Positions 44,534-54,240 of a stretch of 64,000 nt of DNA are shown here, piece after piece. The notes beneath the pieces were generated by a model. The model ran no database searches and was not told the origin of the DNA. It saw only the letters and a program-made list of their open reading frames with translations. The stretch is from Planctomycetota bacterium (GTDB lineage: Bacteria > Planctomycetota > Phycisphaerae > Phycisphaerales > UBA1924), in NCBI GenBank assembly GCA_023432465.1, contig JAEYUO010000072.1:71384-135383 (forward strand). Reading direction: 5' to 3'. A program made the position numbers and the translations under genes. How positions within the stretch are numbered: the first letter of the stretch is position 1; each line of letters begins with the position of its first letter.

Positions 44534-45676
44534 TCAGTCTTCCGGCAGCGCACACGACCCGCCGTGCTTGGCGTGATAGTCCTGGTGATACTCCTCTGCC
44601 TCATGGAAGGCGGCAGCGCTGCCTTCCTTCTCCGCCAGAGAAACCTCGGTGGCGATCCGCTTCCCCGTGAAGCGCGGGTTGCCCGCCTGCTCCGCGATGA
44701 ACTTCTTCGCGGCATCGAGCTGCGTCTCATCCGATGCGAAGATCGCCGACCGGTACTGGGTGCCGATATCCGGGCCCTGGCGGTTAAGCTGCGTCGGGTC
44801 GTGATACTTGAAGAACTTGCCCAGGAGGTCCGTATAGCTGATCCGCGCCGGATCGAACACAACCTTGACCACCTCGGCGTGCCCGGTCGTATCCGTGCAT
44901 ACCGCCTTGTACCCCGGGTTCTTGACATGCCCGCCCATGTATCCGCTCACGGCATCGATCACGCCCGGCGTCTGCTGGAAGCGATCTTCGACACCCCAGA
45001 AACACCCGCCACCGAAGTAGGCCGTCTCGGTCTTGATGGGACGGGATGCTTCGGGCCAATCCGTCCCCTTTTCGACAAACTCAAGCGAGGCCGAGTTCAG
45101 GCAATAGCGCAGGCCTGTGGGCTTCGGGCCATCCTCAAACACGTGCCCGAGGTGCGAGCTGCAGCGTGTGCACAGAATCTCCACCCGCTGCATGCCGTAC
45201 GCATTATCGCGCTCGTACGCCACATGGTCCTTATCGAAGGGCGCAAAGAAGCTCGGCCACCCTGTGCCCGAATCGAACTTCGCGCTCGAAGAGAACAGTG
45301 GCAGCCCGCACAGCCGGCAGACATACGTGCCGTCCTTCTTGTTGTCGAGCAGGGTGCCGCAGAACGCGGGCTCCGTTCCCTTGCGCAGGATCACCTTGGC
45401 CTCATCCGGCGTCAGCTTCTTGGCCAGTTCCTCGATCTTCGTCTGCGACAGCGGCGCAATGTCATACGCCGCGCGGGAGTACTGCAATCCCGTCGCGCCA
45501 TCCTTGGTGGATTTCACGGCTGCCTTCCTCTTTGCGGTCTGCTCCAGCAACTCCGACAGGCGTGGATCCTCCGCCCCCATACCGGCGGGCGAAAGCCGCG
45601 GCCCGATCGCCATCAGGCCAGCGCCGGCCACCGCGGCGGAGAACACGAATGTCCCGATCATTGTGAGCAGTTTCAT
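44534..45676 (-). CDS. msrBA: Exported MsrB-MsrA fusion, methionine sulfoxide reductase
   Basis: A 380-residue fusion of MsrB (about 75-205) followed by MsrA (about 215-375), an order seen in some bifunctional enzymes. MsrB shows zinc Cys pairs (CRLCGLPLFSS and CTRCSSHLGHVFEDGP) and the reducing Cys in RYCLNSASLEF. MsrA shows GGGCFWGVEDRF with its nucleophilic Cys and the HAEVVKVVFDP helix. An N-terminal hydrophobic segment (MKLLTMIGTFVFSAAVAGAG) suggests envelope localisation, protecting surface proteins from oxidation. GGAAG precedes the ATG. Confidence 0.92.
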   Translation of the reverse strand: MKLLTMIGTFVFSAAVAGAGLMAIGPRLSPAGMGAEDPRLSELLEQTAKRKAAVKSTKDGATGLQYSRAAYDIAPLSQTKIEELAKKLTPDEAKVILRKGTEPAFCGTLLDNKKDGTYVCRLCGLPLFSSSAKFDSGTGWPSFFAPFDKDHVAYERDNAYGMQRVEILCTRCSSHLGHVFEDGPKPTGLRYCLNSASLEFVEKGTDWPEASRPIKTETAYFGGGCFWGVEDRFQQTPGVIDAVSGYMGGHVKNPGYKAVCTDTTGHAEVVKVVFDPARISYTDLLGKFFKYHDPTQLNRQGPDIGTQYRSAIFASDETQLDAAKKFIAEQAGNPRFTGKRIATEVSLAEKEGSAAAFHEAEEYHQDYHAKHGGSCALPED

Positions 45677-45865
45677 GGCTTCCTTCCAGACTGAACACTC
45701 ACGAGTCTACAGGTGGGCTCTCCCGGGCATCGTACCGGATCATCGGCGTCCTGCCGATGGGAACCGGCCCGAGCCGCTGTGGGGCATTCGATGCCGCCGC
45801 CCGGACGGATGTAGCCGCCCCTGCTGGCCCGAGAAGTCCGAGCCGAGTCGCCTCTACAGTTCCCA

Positions 45866-46825
45866 GTGATCGACCTCAACACACTGACACTTCCGGATTT
45901 GTATACCGACCTCGCCCGCACGGGGTTCGTTCGCCGTCTGCTGGAGCTCGCCCGTGATGAGGACCTTGGAGTCGCTTCCCCGGGCCGACGCCCGGTTGAG
46001 GGCGATGTCACCTCCGCCGCGGGGATCGAGCCCATGATCGCGGGAGGAGCCGATCTGGTTGCACGTCAACCGGGCACCATCGCCGGCCTCCGGATCATCC
46101 CCGAACTTCTCGAAGTGTTCGGCACCTCCGCCCGATGGTCACCGCACGCCGAAGATGGCGAACGTGTCGCCGCGGCGACCTGCCTCGGCCGACTCGATGG
46201 CCCACTCGCCGAGATTCTCGCCGTAGAACGCACCCTGCTGAACATCGTCGCGAGGCTCTCGGGCGTCGCCACGCGGACCGCGGAGTTCGTCGGCAAGCTC
46301 GACGGCCTGCCCACGCGCCTCCTCGACACTCGCAAGACGACGCCGGGCATGCGGGTACTGGAGAAGTACGCCGTCCGCTGCGGCGGCGGATTCTGCCACC
46401 GCATCGGCCTGCACGATGCCCTGCTGATCAAGGACAACCACATCGCGGGGATCCCGCCCGATCGTCTCGCCGCCGTTGTCAGCGCGGCCGTCAATCGAGC
46501 TCGCGATGCCGCGGCACGAAACAGCAGCGGGGGGCAACTCCGTTTCGCGGAAGTCGAAGTCGATTCCCTCGATCAACTCCGCGCTCTCCTCGCCGCGGGG
46601 GGTGCAGGCGCCGACATCATCCTCCTCGACAACATGTCCGCGGCCATGCTCCGTGAAGCCGTTCGGCTGCGCGACCAGTCGGGCTCTGGTGTGCTGCTCG
46701 AAGCCTCCGGCGGTGTCCGTCTCGACACCGTCCGTGCCCTGGCGGAAACGGGCGTCGATCGCATCAGCGTCGGCGGCCTTACGCATCAGGCCGTCAGCAT
46801 CGACCTTGGGCTCGATGTGGTTTGA
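45866..46825 (+). CDS. nadC: Nicotinate-nucleotide pyrophosphorylase (quinolinate phosphoribosyltransferase)
   Basis: A 319-residue enzyme that makes nicotinate mononucleotide from quinolinate and PRPP in de novo NAD synthesis. Family blocks are present: RTLLNIVARLSGVATRTAEFV, LLDTRKTTPGMRVLEKYAVRCGGG, LHDALLIKDNHIAG and ILLDNMSAAMLREAV, with the active-site Arg, Lys and Glu/Asp residues. Start GTG 45866 has no SD but has TACAGT 5 nt before it. A HIT protein and mutL follow on the same strand. nadA and nadB are not in view. Confidence 0.92.
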   Translation: MIDLNTLTLPDLYTDLARTGFVRRLLELARDEDLGVASPGRRPVEGDVTSAAGIEPMIAGGADLVARQPGTIAGLRIIPELLEVFGTSARWSPHAEDGERVAAATCLGRLDGPLAEILAVERTLLNIVARLSGVATRTAEFVGKLDGLPTRLLDTRKTTPGMRVLEKYAVRCGGGFCHRIGLHDALLIKDNHIAGIPPDRLAAVVSAAVNRARDAAARNSSGGQLRFAEVEVDSLDQLRALLAAGGAGADIILLDNMSAAMLREAVRLRDQSGSGVLLEASGGVRLDTVRALAETGVDRISVGGLTHQAVSIDLGLDVV

Positions 46826-46837
46826 GGAAGATGTCCT

Positions 46838-46912
46838 TCGTCCTCAAGTCCTGAGTCCTGTCGCGCTACCGGACGGTGCTTTGGGCCCAGGACCACAGAA
46901 CCCAGGACTGCT
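46838..46912. repeat. CCTCAAGTCCTGAG element, copy 1
   Basis: The nadC-HIT gap contains CCTCAAGTCCTGAG (46842-46855), and then CCCAGGACC and CCCAGGACTG units. The same 14-mer occurs at 57782-57795 next to gcvT, again with related AGGAC units later. The parts are imperfectly inverted. No coding region or clear hairpin terminator is present in this ~113-nt gap. Confidence 0.5.
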
Positions 46913-46938
46913 CGCATCTCCCCGACTTACCCTTGCAC

Positions 46939-47346
46939 ATGACGCTGTTCACCAAGATCATCCGCGGCGAGATTCCCAGCCACAAGGTCTACGAAGACGC
47001 CCACGTCTTCGCCTTCCTCGACATCTCCCCGCTCAGCCCCGGTCATACCCTTGTCATCCCCAAGGAAGAGAAGGCGACGCTCGACCAGCTCAGCGATGAA
47101 TCCGCCGCGGCGATCGGCAGGGCTCTTCCCCGTATCTGTCGGGCGGTGCTGAAAGCCACCGGCGCAACCGCCTACAACATCCTGCAGAACAACGGCGCGG
47201 CCGCCCACCAGGCCGTCTTCCATGTCCACTTCCACATCATCCCCAAGTTCGAGGATGGCCGCGGCCTTGGCATCGGCTGGAACGCGGGGAAGCTCGATGC
47301 CGCTGCGGGCAAGGACCTTGCCTCCAAAATATCTGCCGCGATCTGA
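46939..47346 (+). CDS. HIT-family nucleotide hydrolase
   Basis: A 135-residue histidine-triad protein. The start TLFTKIIRGEIPSHKVYED is the HINT family motif, followed by FAFLDISPLSPGHTLVIPKE and the triad HVHFHIIPKF (95-104), where the histidines coordinate the nucleotide alpha phosphate. Substrates are usually AMP-linked small molecules such as adenosine phosphoramidates. The start at 46939 has no SD; TACCCT lies 5 nt upstream. mutL starts 18 nt after its stop. Confidence 0.93.
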   Translation: MTLFTKIIRGEIPSHKVYEDAHVFAFLDISPLSPGHTLVIPKEEKATLDQLSDESAAAIGRALPRICRAVLKATGATAYNILQNNGAAAHQAVFHVHFHIIPKFEDGRGLGIGWNAGKLDAAAGKDLASKISAAI

Positions 47347-47364
47347 TCCCGTACCATCCCGTCA

Positions 47365-49365
47365 ATGTCCGCGACGGCCGAAACCCCGACCCGCCAGATC
47401 CGCAAGCTCCCGCCGCTGCTGGTGAACCAGATCGCCGCGGGCGAGGTGGTCGAGCGCCCCGCCTCTGTCGTCAAGGAGCTCGTCGACAACGCCCTCGATG
47501 CCGGGGCCAACCGCATCACAATCGAGCTTCAGCAGGGGGGCATCGAGCTCATCCGCATCACCGATGACGGCTCGGGCATTCCCGCCGACCAGCTCCCCCT
47601 CTCTCTCGCCCCGCACGCAACCAGCAAAGTCTCCACCGTTGACGACCTTGACCGCATCGCCACCTATGGCTTCCGCGGCGAGGCCCTCGCATCCATCACC
47701 TCCGTCTCTCGCGTCAGCATCCGCTCCCGCACCGCCGCCGATGCGAGCGCGAGCGAGATCCGTGCGGAGGGCGACCGCACCGACCCTGTCCAGCCCGCCG
47801 CGGGCCCCGTCGGCACGTGCGTCACCGTCCGCAACCTATTCTTCAATACTCCCGCCCGCCGCAAGTTTCTGCGTACGCCGCCCACCGAGCAGGGCCACTG
47901 CATCGAGATTGCCGGCGACCTGGCGATCAGCCACCCCGCGGTCGGCTTCACCATCATCGCTAGCGACAAGCGCGTGCTCGATGTCCCGCCGAACCAGTCG
48001 CCGCGAGAACGCGTCCTGGCTGTGCTCGGCAAGGAACTCGCGCCCGAACTGCTCGAAGCGGGCCTCGATGAGTTCGACGACTCCCGCGGCATTGCTCTCT
48101 GGGCTCTCATCGGCCGCCCCTCGATCGCCCGCGCCGCCGCCAAGGCGATGAAGCTCTTCATCAACGGGCGGCCCGTGCGCGACCGCACGCTCCAGCACGC
48201 CATCCGCGAGGCGTACCGCGGCCTGATCGAGCCCGGCCGCTATCCCACCGCGGTCGTGATGATCGAGATGGACCCCGGCGCGGTGGATGTCAATGTCCAC
48301 CCGCAGAAGACCGAGGTCCGCTTCCGCGACCAGTCGCTTGTGCACTCCGCCGTGCTCCGCGCGATGCGAGAGACGCTTCAGCGGGCCGACCTCACCCCGC
48401 AGATCGGTCGCACCGGCTTCGGTGCATCCGGCCGCGGTTGGGGGTTGGGCGGGAGCAGCAGTGGGGGGGCAAATGGGGGGGGTGGCGACGGGCTGCTCTC
48501 CGCAGGGCCGGGCAACCTTCCCGGCTCGATGCATCACGCATCGGCGGGCGATGAACCCGCCCGCATCAGCCGCTTCGTTGAGTACTTCACTCGGCCATCG
48601 GGGGGGGGTGGGGGGGCGCAGGAACGCATCAGCTTCGGGGCCTTGCGCGAGGCGATGTCTCCGCCTGATGCTCCGGCCGCTGATCGACCCGCAGCCGAGG
48701 GCACATCGGTGCTGACCGGCACAGCGGCCGATGACCCCGCCGCGGCGACTGCCGAACCGGCCCTGACCGCGCCCCGACCCGCTGAGCGTGTGCTCCAGGT
48801 TCACAACCAGTACGTTGTCACCGAGGATGAGCAGGGCATCGTGATCGTCGATCAGCACGCCCTTCACGAACGCGTGATGTTCGAGTACCTGCTCGCGCGT
48901 GTCGGCTCCGCAGGAGGCAGCACGCTCGAGAGCCAGCGCATGCTTGTCCCCGCGATTGTCGAGGCCTCACCCGCGCAGATCGCCCGCGCAGAGGACCTCC
49001 GCCCGTTGCTGGAGCGCATCGGCATGACCGTCGAGGGCATCGGCCCGACCAGCCTGGGTGTGCACTCCTTCCCCACTTTCCTGTTCGACAAGGGCGTCGA
49101 GCCCGGCGAGTTCCTACGCGAGATGCTCGAGCGCGCAGAGGCCGAGGGCTTTGTCCCCGGCAACGAGGAAACGCTCCACGAGATCCTCGACATGATGGCC
49201 TGCAAGGCCGCCATCAAGGCCGGCGACCGCATGAGCCAGCCCGAACTGCTGGAACTCATCCGCCTGCGCGATGCCGTGGGCCGTTCGAGCAACTGTCCGC
49301 ATGGCCGACCGACCTCGATCCGCGTCTCGATCAACGAACTCGACAAGCGCTTCGGACGTCTCTGA
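47365..49365 (+). CDS. mutL: DNA mismatch repair protein MutL
   Basis: A 666-residue protein with the GHKL ATPase N terminus: VNQIAAGEVVERPASVVKELVDNALDAG, ITDDGSGIP and YGFRGEALASI. The C-terminal domain keeps the endonuclease motif DQHALHERVMFE (D496), an ACK motif and CPHGRP, so it should nick DNA in mismatch repair. The connecting linker is Gly-rich and contains runs of 7 to 9 G (48463-48469, 48475-48482, 48600-48608, 48610-48616). The start has no SD; TACCAT lies 7 nt upstream. mutS is not in this window. Confidence 0.95.
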   Translation: MSATAETPTRQIRKLPPLLVNQIAAGEVVERPASVVKELVDNALDAGANRITIELQQGGIELIRITDDGSGIPADQLPLSLAPHATSKVSTVDDLDRIATYGFRGEALASITSVSRVSIRSRTAADASASEIRAEGDRTDPVQPAAGPVGTCVTVRNLFFNTPARRKFLRTPPTEQGHCIEIAGDLAISHPAVGFTIIASDKRVLDVPPNQSPRERVLAVLGKELAPELLEAGLDEFDDSRGIALWALIGRPSIARAAAKAMKLFINGRPVRDRTLQHAIREAYRGLIEPGRYPTAVVMIEMDPGAVDVNVHPQKTEVRFRDQSLVHSAVLRAMRETLQRADLTPQIGRTGFGASGRGWGLGGSSSGGANGGGGDGLLSAGPGNLPGSMHHASAGDEPARISRFVEYFTRPSGGGGGAQERISFGALREAMSPPDAPAADRPAAEGTSVLTGTAADDPAAATAEPALTAPRPAERVLQVHNQYVVTEDEQGIVIVDQHALHERVMFEYLLARVGSAGGSTLESQRMLVPAIVEASPAQIARAEDLRPLLERIGMTVEGIGPTSLGVHSFPTFLFDKGVEPGEFLREMLERAEAEGFVPGNEETLHEILDMMACKAAIKAGDRMSQPELLELIRLRDAVGRSSNCPHGRPTSIRVSINELDKRFGRL

Positions 49366-49413
49366 CCGGACTCCAAGACTCTTGGTGGTGCCGTTGGCCT
49401 TGACGACGCCGTC

Positions 49414-52086
49414 TCAGTCAGTCTCTTCCAGAGCCTTCTGCAACTGATGCCGGAACTCGCGGCTCGTGCACTCCCGCAATCGGTCCTCCAGCACGCTGCG
49501 TGCCGCCGCGGTGCCGACACTGCCCAACGCACCGGCCGCGGCGTGTTTCGCTCGGGGCTCCGGGTCCGTCAGCATCGAACTGAGTGCCACGACTGCACTT
49601 GCCTCATCGTGGTGAGCGAGTGCGCCGATCGCCTCCGCCGCGGCTTCACGTGTGAACGCCTGGTTGCCGGGGACGCTCCGACGGATCGCTTCCCCCAGCG
49701 CCTCCGGGCTGTCAAACTCCGCGACTGCACGAAGCGCATTGCGCCGAATGCTGTCTGCGAACGAGTCGGTCTGAAGACCCTTCCGCACCAGTTCCATTCC
49801 GTCCGGTGCCCGCATCGTCCCGACTCCCCGCACGGCTGCGCTGCGCACCCCGTTCGACGCATCGCGATGGAACACCTCTGACAGCAGCGCGAGCACACGC
49901 GCCCGCGTGGTCTCATCCACTGTTCCGCCCGGAGCGGCTGCCCGCGCGAGCTGCTCGATCACGGCCTTGCGGACCCTCGCATCATCGATCGTCCCTCGCG
50001 CCAGCACAGCGAGCGCGGCCCCGGCATTGCGATCGGGGAATGTAATCGGTATTTCGGCTGGCTCCGCATCGCCGTCGTTCTCGGCTGGAAGCCTTGGATT
50101 GGCCATCCTTCCCAGCGCCTCCGCCGCGCTCTGGCGAAGCCCGTAGTGCAGCGACGGGTTCTCCACCACGCTCACGAGGGCATCAAGCGCTGTGACGATC
50201 AAAGGGTGCGGCGGGGCATCGGGTCGCCTCGGCGCGACGGCAATCGACAGGCCTCGCGTTGCTTCCACCCTCGCCGCGAGCGTAGGGCCATCGCGAAGCT
50301 GTGTCAGCCACAGGATCGCCTCCTGCTCAGCCGGTCGAAGCACATGCTTCTCTGCCAGCACAGTCAACCGAGGATCAAACACGACCGCCTGAGGTTCGCT
50401 GTCGAGCTGGAACTCAAGCTCGGTCACCCGCTCATCGACAGGCGCCTCGAACCACTCCTCGCCCGATGCGGTTCGCACCCAGACCGGCATCGTGAACGCG
50501 TACGCCGGGGAATCGCCGTCGATCCGCTGGGTCTGCTCGATTCGGACCGCAAGCGCGAGCGCATCGCTCTTCCACTCGTGCTGGATTCTCAGCCGCGGCA
50601 CACCCGGCCGCCTGCACCACTGCTCGAAGAACCGCTGGAGGCTGACGCCGCCGACGTCCTCGATCGCCCGGCGCAGCTCATAGGTCTCCACGCTCCGGCC
50701 CGCGTGCCGATCGAGATACACGGCGATCGCCGCGAAGAACGCCTCATCGCCCAGCCGCTCGCGCAGCATGTGAAGAATCGCGGATCCCTTGGAGTACGGG
50801 TTGGCCTCCTTGGTGAATGTCTCGATCGGGTGCGAGTAGCACTTGCACTGCATGGACGGCTGAAACGGATCATCCCCGCGGTCGGCTCCCGAGGTGTCCT
50901 GCATGTCCTGCAGGATCCCCCACAGGTACGCATCGTCATCAGCGACCAGTGTGTCTCCGGTGGAGCCGCGATACTGCTCCCACAGCTTCTCGCTATAGGT
51001 CGCAAACCCTTCGTTCAGCCAGATGTGCTCCCACGTCCGGCAGGTGATCAGATCGCCAAACCACTGGTGGGCAAGCTCGTGGGCGATCAATCCGTCCTCA
51101 TCGCCATCCAGCAGCGAGGTCTTGTCGAGCAGAGTCGTATCGATCAGCGTTGTCGCACTGGTGTTCTCCATCCCGCCCCACGCGAAGTTCCACACCAGCA
51201 CCTGCGCATACTTTTCCCACGGGAACGGCTCATCGAACAGCCGCTCAAACAGCGTCACCATCTGTGCCGTGCGACCAAACGTCCCGGGCACCAGCTCCCC
51301 TGTCCCCGGCGGCGCATACACCAGCATCGGCACCCTCGACCCCGCCGGCGCAACATCCACCGCATCAAACTTCCCCACGACCAGCGTCATGAGGTAGGCG
51401 ACGTGCTCGCGTTCCTGCTTCCAGTGGAAGCGCTCCGTTCCTTCCAGAGAATCGTGCGCCACGAGCCGACCGTTGGAGATCGCCGTGAACCCCGCCGGCA
51501 CGCTCGCCACAACTTCGGTGGTGTGTCGCTCGTTCGGGAAGTCCACGCACGGCACCCAGTACCGCGTCGACTCCGCCTCGCCCTGCGTGTGAATCTGCGA
51601 TGCTCGCCCTGGATGCGCTGCCGACTCGACCGTCCAGATCACCCCCTCGGTCGGCTCGACAACGGTGTATCCCACCCGCAGATCCACCCGCGTTCCCGGC
51701 GGAACCGGCGGTTCGAACCGGACCACAAGCTCCTCCGCCCCGCCGTTCACATCGAAACTTGTCGAGAAGCCGGCACACTCAACCGATTCCACCTGCATCT
51801 CAGCGGCGTTGAGCGTCAGGCTCCCCAGCGGTCGACCGATCGGCTCGAGCGTGATGGTGGCCCTCGCCTCCATGCGAGGCTGGTTCATGTCCGCGATGAC
51901 CAGTTCGACCTTCACATGTCGCACATCCGCGAGCCGGTGCGGCGGATAGTTCAGCAGGCTCCGGCCGGTCTCGGGATCTGTCCACGCGGGCGCAACCACC
52001 GGCGCGGGGCTCGTGTCACTTTCCGGCTGCGCGTACGCCACGACGACAGATGCGAGCCAGACCAGCACAATCGTTGAAGCATGCAT
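49414..52086 (-). CDS. M1-family zinc aminopeptidase with C-terminal HEAT repeats
   Basis: An 890-residue exported metallopeptidase. Signal peptide (about 1-19); beta domain; substrate-recognition motif GGMENT (304-309, usually GAMEN); zinc site HELAH-(18)-E (336-340 and Glu359). The C-terminal ~270 residues show repeated helical units (for example DARVRKAVIEQLARAAAPGG and NGVRSAAVRGVGTM) typical of HEAT repeats, rarely fused to this family. It probably cleaves peptides in the periplasm. No SD or TAnnnT is clear. A second M1 gene lies 71 nt upstream. Confidence 0.87.
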   Translation of the reverse strand: MHASTIVLVWLASVVVAYAQPESDTSPAPVVAPAWTDPETGRSLLNYPPHRLADVRHVKVELVIADMNQPRMEARATITLEPIGRPLGSLTLNAAEMQVESVECAGFSTSFDVNGGAEELVVRFEPPVPPGTRVDLRVGYTVVEPTEGVIWTVESAAHPGRASQIHTQGEAESTRYWVPCVDFPNERHTTEVVASVPAGFTAISNGRLVAHDSLEGTERFHWKQEREHVAYLMTLVVGKFDAVDVAPAGSRVPMLVYAPPGTGELVPGTFGRTAQMVTLFERLFDEPFPWEKYAQVLVWNFAWGGMENTSATTLIDTTLLDKTSLLDGDEDGLIAHELAHQWFGDLITCRTWEHIWLNEGFATYSEKLWEQYRGSTGDTLVADDDAYLWGILQDMQDTSGADRGDDPFQPSMQCKCYSHPIETFTKEANPYSKGSAILHMLRERLGDEAFFAAIAVYLDRHAGRSVETYELRRAIEDVGGVSLQRFFEQWCRRPGVPRLRIQHEWKSDALALAVRIEQTQRIDGDSPAYAFTMPVWVRTASGEEWFEAPVDERVTELEFQLDSEPQAVVFDPRLTVLAEKHVLRPAEQEAILWLTQLRDGPTLAARVEATRGLSIAVAPRRPDAPPHPLIVTALDALVSVVENPSLHYGLRQSAAEALGRMANPRLPAENDGDAEPAEIPITFPDRNAGAALAVLARGTIDDARVRKAVIEQLARAAAPGGTVDETTRARVLALLSEVFHRDASNGVRSAAVRGVGTMRAPDGMELVRKGLQTDSFADSIRRNALRAVAEFDSPEALGEAIRRSVPGNQAFTREAAAEAIGALAHHDEASAVVALSSMLTDPEPRAKHAAAGALGSVGTAAARSVLEDRLRECTSREFRHQLQKALEETD

Positions 52087-52156
52087 GGAGGAGTTCTTTT
52101 CCGTTCGATGTCGCCTTCCCCGCCCGGAACGTTCAGATCACACCAGCGTTGTCGGC

Positions 52157-54175
52157 CTATGGGCACACGCTCGCCGCGGCTTCCGCCGCAATCACTCTGG
52201 CCCATTCCGCGGCAAGGGCGACAGGGAGTTCATCATCATCCGCCCCGATCGTGTCTAGCCGGGCCGCGATCGCCACGATCGCCCGCGGGTCATCGCTCAC
52301 TGCCAGAACCGTCGCCGCGCGTGCCCGTGCCGCGACCGTTGGTCCGTGTTCCAGTTGCCGGATCCACGCGGCGATGTCCTGGCGAATGTCCGCATCACAC
52401 AGCACCGTCATGCCCGGGTCCACACTCACGCTCGACGGCTTCCCCGGAACATCAAAGCTCGCCTCGGTCTGACGAGAATCACATACGACAAAGACCGTCC
52501 GGCCGGGGCGTTCCCCGTCGGGGAGTTCGAGCCACAGCGGCAACACAAATGCGTACGCAGGGTTGTACGCGTCGATCTGCTGCGTCTGCTCGATGCGGAC
52601 GGTCAGGCGGCCCGCCTCCGGCGAGCCGTTCACCCCCGATGCTTCCCAATCCAGATCGATCTGCAGTCGCGGGTGCCCCGGCCGCAGGACCCACTGATCG
52701 AAGAACCGCTCCAGCGATTCCCCGCTCGCCTCCTCAAGTGCGAACCGGAAGTCGTCTGTCTCCACCTGATTGAACTTGTGCTCCGACAGATAGAGCCTCA
52801 CGCCCAGCCAGAACAACTCGTCCCCGAGTCTTCTGCGAAGCATGTGCAGCACCACAGCGCCGCGCTCGTACGGATTCTCGGCCGCATAGAAGCGTTGGTC
52901 CGGGTTGCGATACAGGTTGCTCACCAGCGCAGCCGCGCGGGGTGCGGCTCGGCCGCGTGTGCGGGCCAGCACCGATGACAACTTCTCGAAGATCGCTCCG
53001 TCGTACCTTTGGCGGCCCCTGTGCTTCTCCGCCCACAACGCCTCGCCAAACGTGGCCCATCCCTCGTTCAGCCATAGGTGCTCCCACGAGCGGCAGGTCA
53101 CCACGTCACCAAACCACTGATGCACCAGTTCGTGGGCGATGATCCCGTCGGCCATCCCTCCCGCGCCCGCGCGCCCGAACATCGTTGCAAACGTCGATGC
53201 CGACGTGTTCTCCATGGCCCCCGCGGCGAAGTCGCGGCAGATGATCTGGGCATACTTGTCCCAGGGGAACGCCATGCCGAACAGTTCCTCAAAGTGCGTG
53301 ATCATCGCTGGCGTATTCGCGAAGTTCCTGCGCAGGGCCTCCTCGCTCCCAAGAGGCCCGTACACGGGAATCCAGATCCCTGATCGGTCCGACCCTGGCC
53401 CGCCCAAGTTCGCCACATCAAACTGCGAGACGACCAGCGTCACAAGATAGAACGGATGCTCGGCCTCCTGCACCCAGTGATACGTCCTCCGCCGCCCGAC
53501 ACCCTCCGCCTCCGGGTGCCAGGTGATGGATTCCAGCCTCCCGTTTGACACCGCTTCGTACGGGACCGGAACGGTCACGATCAACTCGGTCGCCAGTCGA
53601 TCGTTCGGAAAGTCATGGCACGGGAACCACAGGTGGTTGCTCTGAGGCTGCCCCTGCGCGTGGCACATGAAGTCCTCTTCCGGTGTGCGACGGTCATCAT
53701 TTGAGAATGTCAACCCCGCGCCGCGGCCGCCCGGGCTCTCCGCGTCATACGCGATCCGCAGCCGCGCACGTCCGCCGACCCCCAGTGGCGAGGGGAACTC
53801 CACCCGCAGCTTGTTCCGCTCCGGGCGGGCAAACTCGCACGCCACGCCCGCGTCCGCATCGCCCGCGAAGTACTCGACGCTCTTCACCGTAAGCCCCGGC
53901 CCGCAGTCCAACGTAAGCCCTGCTCTCGGATTCCCCACCCCCGTGAACCACAACTCCTGAACACCCGCAAACCGCGGCTTGCTCATGTCCGGGATCTCGA
54001 GCGTCAACCTCATCCGCGTGTAGTCGACGAGCACATCCGGCGGCCACACCCGTCGGTCTCGCCCGGTCTCTGAATCCAGCCGCGGATCCTCATCCTGTGC
54101 GGCGACCGGCAGGGCGAGGCCCGCCAGAGTAAACGCCAAAGCGATCAGGGCTATGCGGCAAGTTCGGTGATGCAT
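52157..54175 (-). CDS. M1-family zinc aminopeptidase
   Basis: A 672-residue exported metallopeptidase, paralogous to the next gene downstream. Signal peptide (about 1-26), beta domain, GAMENT (319-324) and HELVH (348-352) with the downstream Glu in NEGWATFGEALW. It lacks HEAT repeats. The start at 54175 has TACCAT 6 nt upstream and no SD, and lies 65 nt from eno. The two M1 peptidases in tandem suggest peptide scavenging. The longer open frame upstream overlaps the eno gene and is not used. Confidence 0.86.
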   Translation of the reverse strand: MHHRTCRIALIALAFTLAGLALPVAAQDEDPRLDSETGRDRRVWPPDVLVDYTRMRLTLEIPDMSKPRFAGVQELWFTGVGNPRAGLTLDCGPGLTVKSVEYFAGDADAGVACEFARPERNKLRVEFPSPLGVGGRARLRIAYDAESPGGRGAGLTFSNDDRRTPEEDFMCHAQGQPQSNHLWFPCHDFPNDRLATELIVTVPVPYEAVSNGRLESITWHPEAEGVGRRRTYHWVQEAEHPFYLVTLVVSQFDVANLGGPGSDRSGIWIPVYGPLGSEEALRRNFANTPAMITHFEELFGMAFPWDKYAQIICRDFAAGAMENTSASTFATMFGRAGAGGMADGIIAHELVHQWFGDVVTCRSWEHLWLNEGWATFGEALWAEKHRGRQRYDGAIFEKLSSVLARTRGRAAPRAAALVSNLYRNPDQRFYAAENPYERGAVVLHMLRRRLGDELFWLGVRLYLSEHKFNQVETDDFRFALEEASGESLERFFDQWVLRPGHPRLQIDLDWEASGVNGSPEAGRLTVRIEQTQQIDAYNPAYAFVLPLWLELPDGERPGRTVFVVCDSRQTEASFDVPGKPSSVSVDPGMTVLCDADIRQDIAAWIRQLEHGPTVAARARAATVLAVSDDPRAIVAIAARLDTIGADDDELPVALAAEWARVIAAEAAASVCP

Positions 54176-54240
54176 GGGCGCATGGTACAAGCTCGCCGCT
54201 CGGTGCGAGATTCCCACACCTCCCGGCGTCGGCTTTCCGC

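Noticed and set aside
50146..52077. A 643-codon plus-strand frame opposite the M1 peptidase
   Set aside because: It is a shadow of the peptidase with Arg/His-rich, non-domain sequence.
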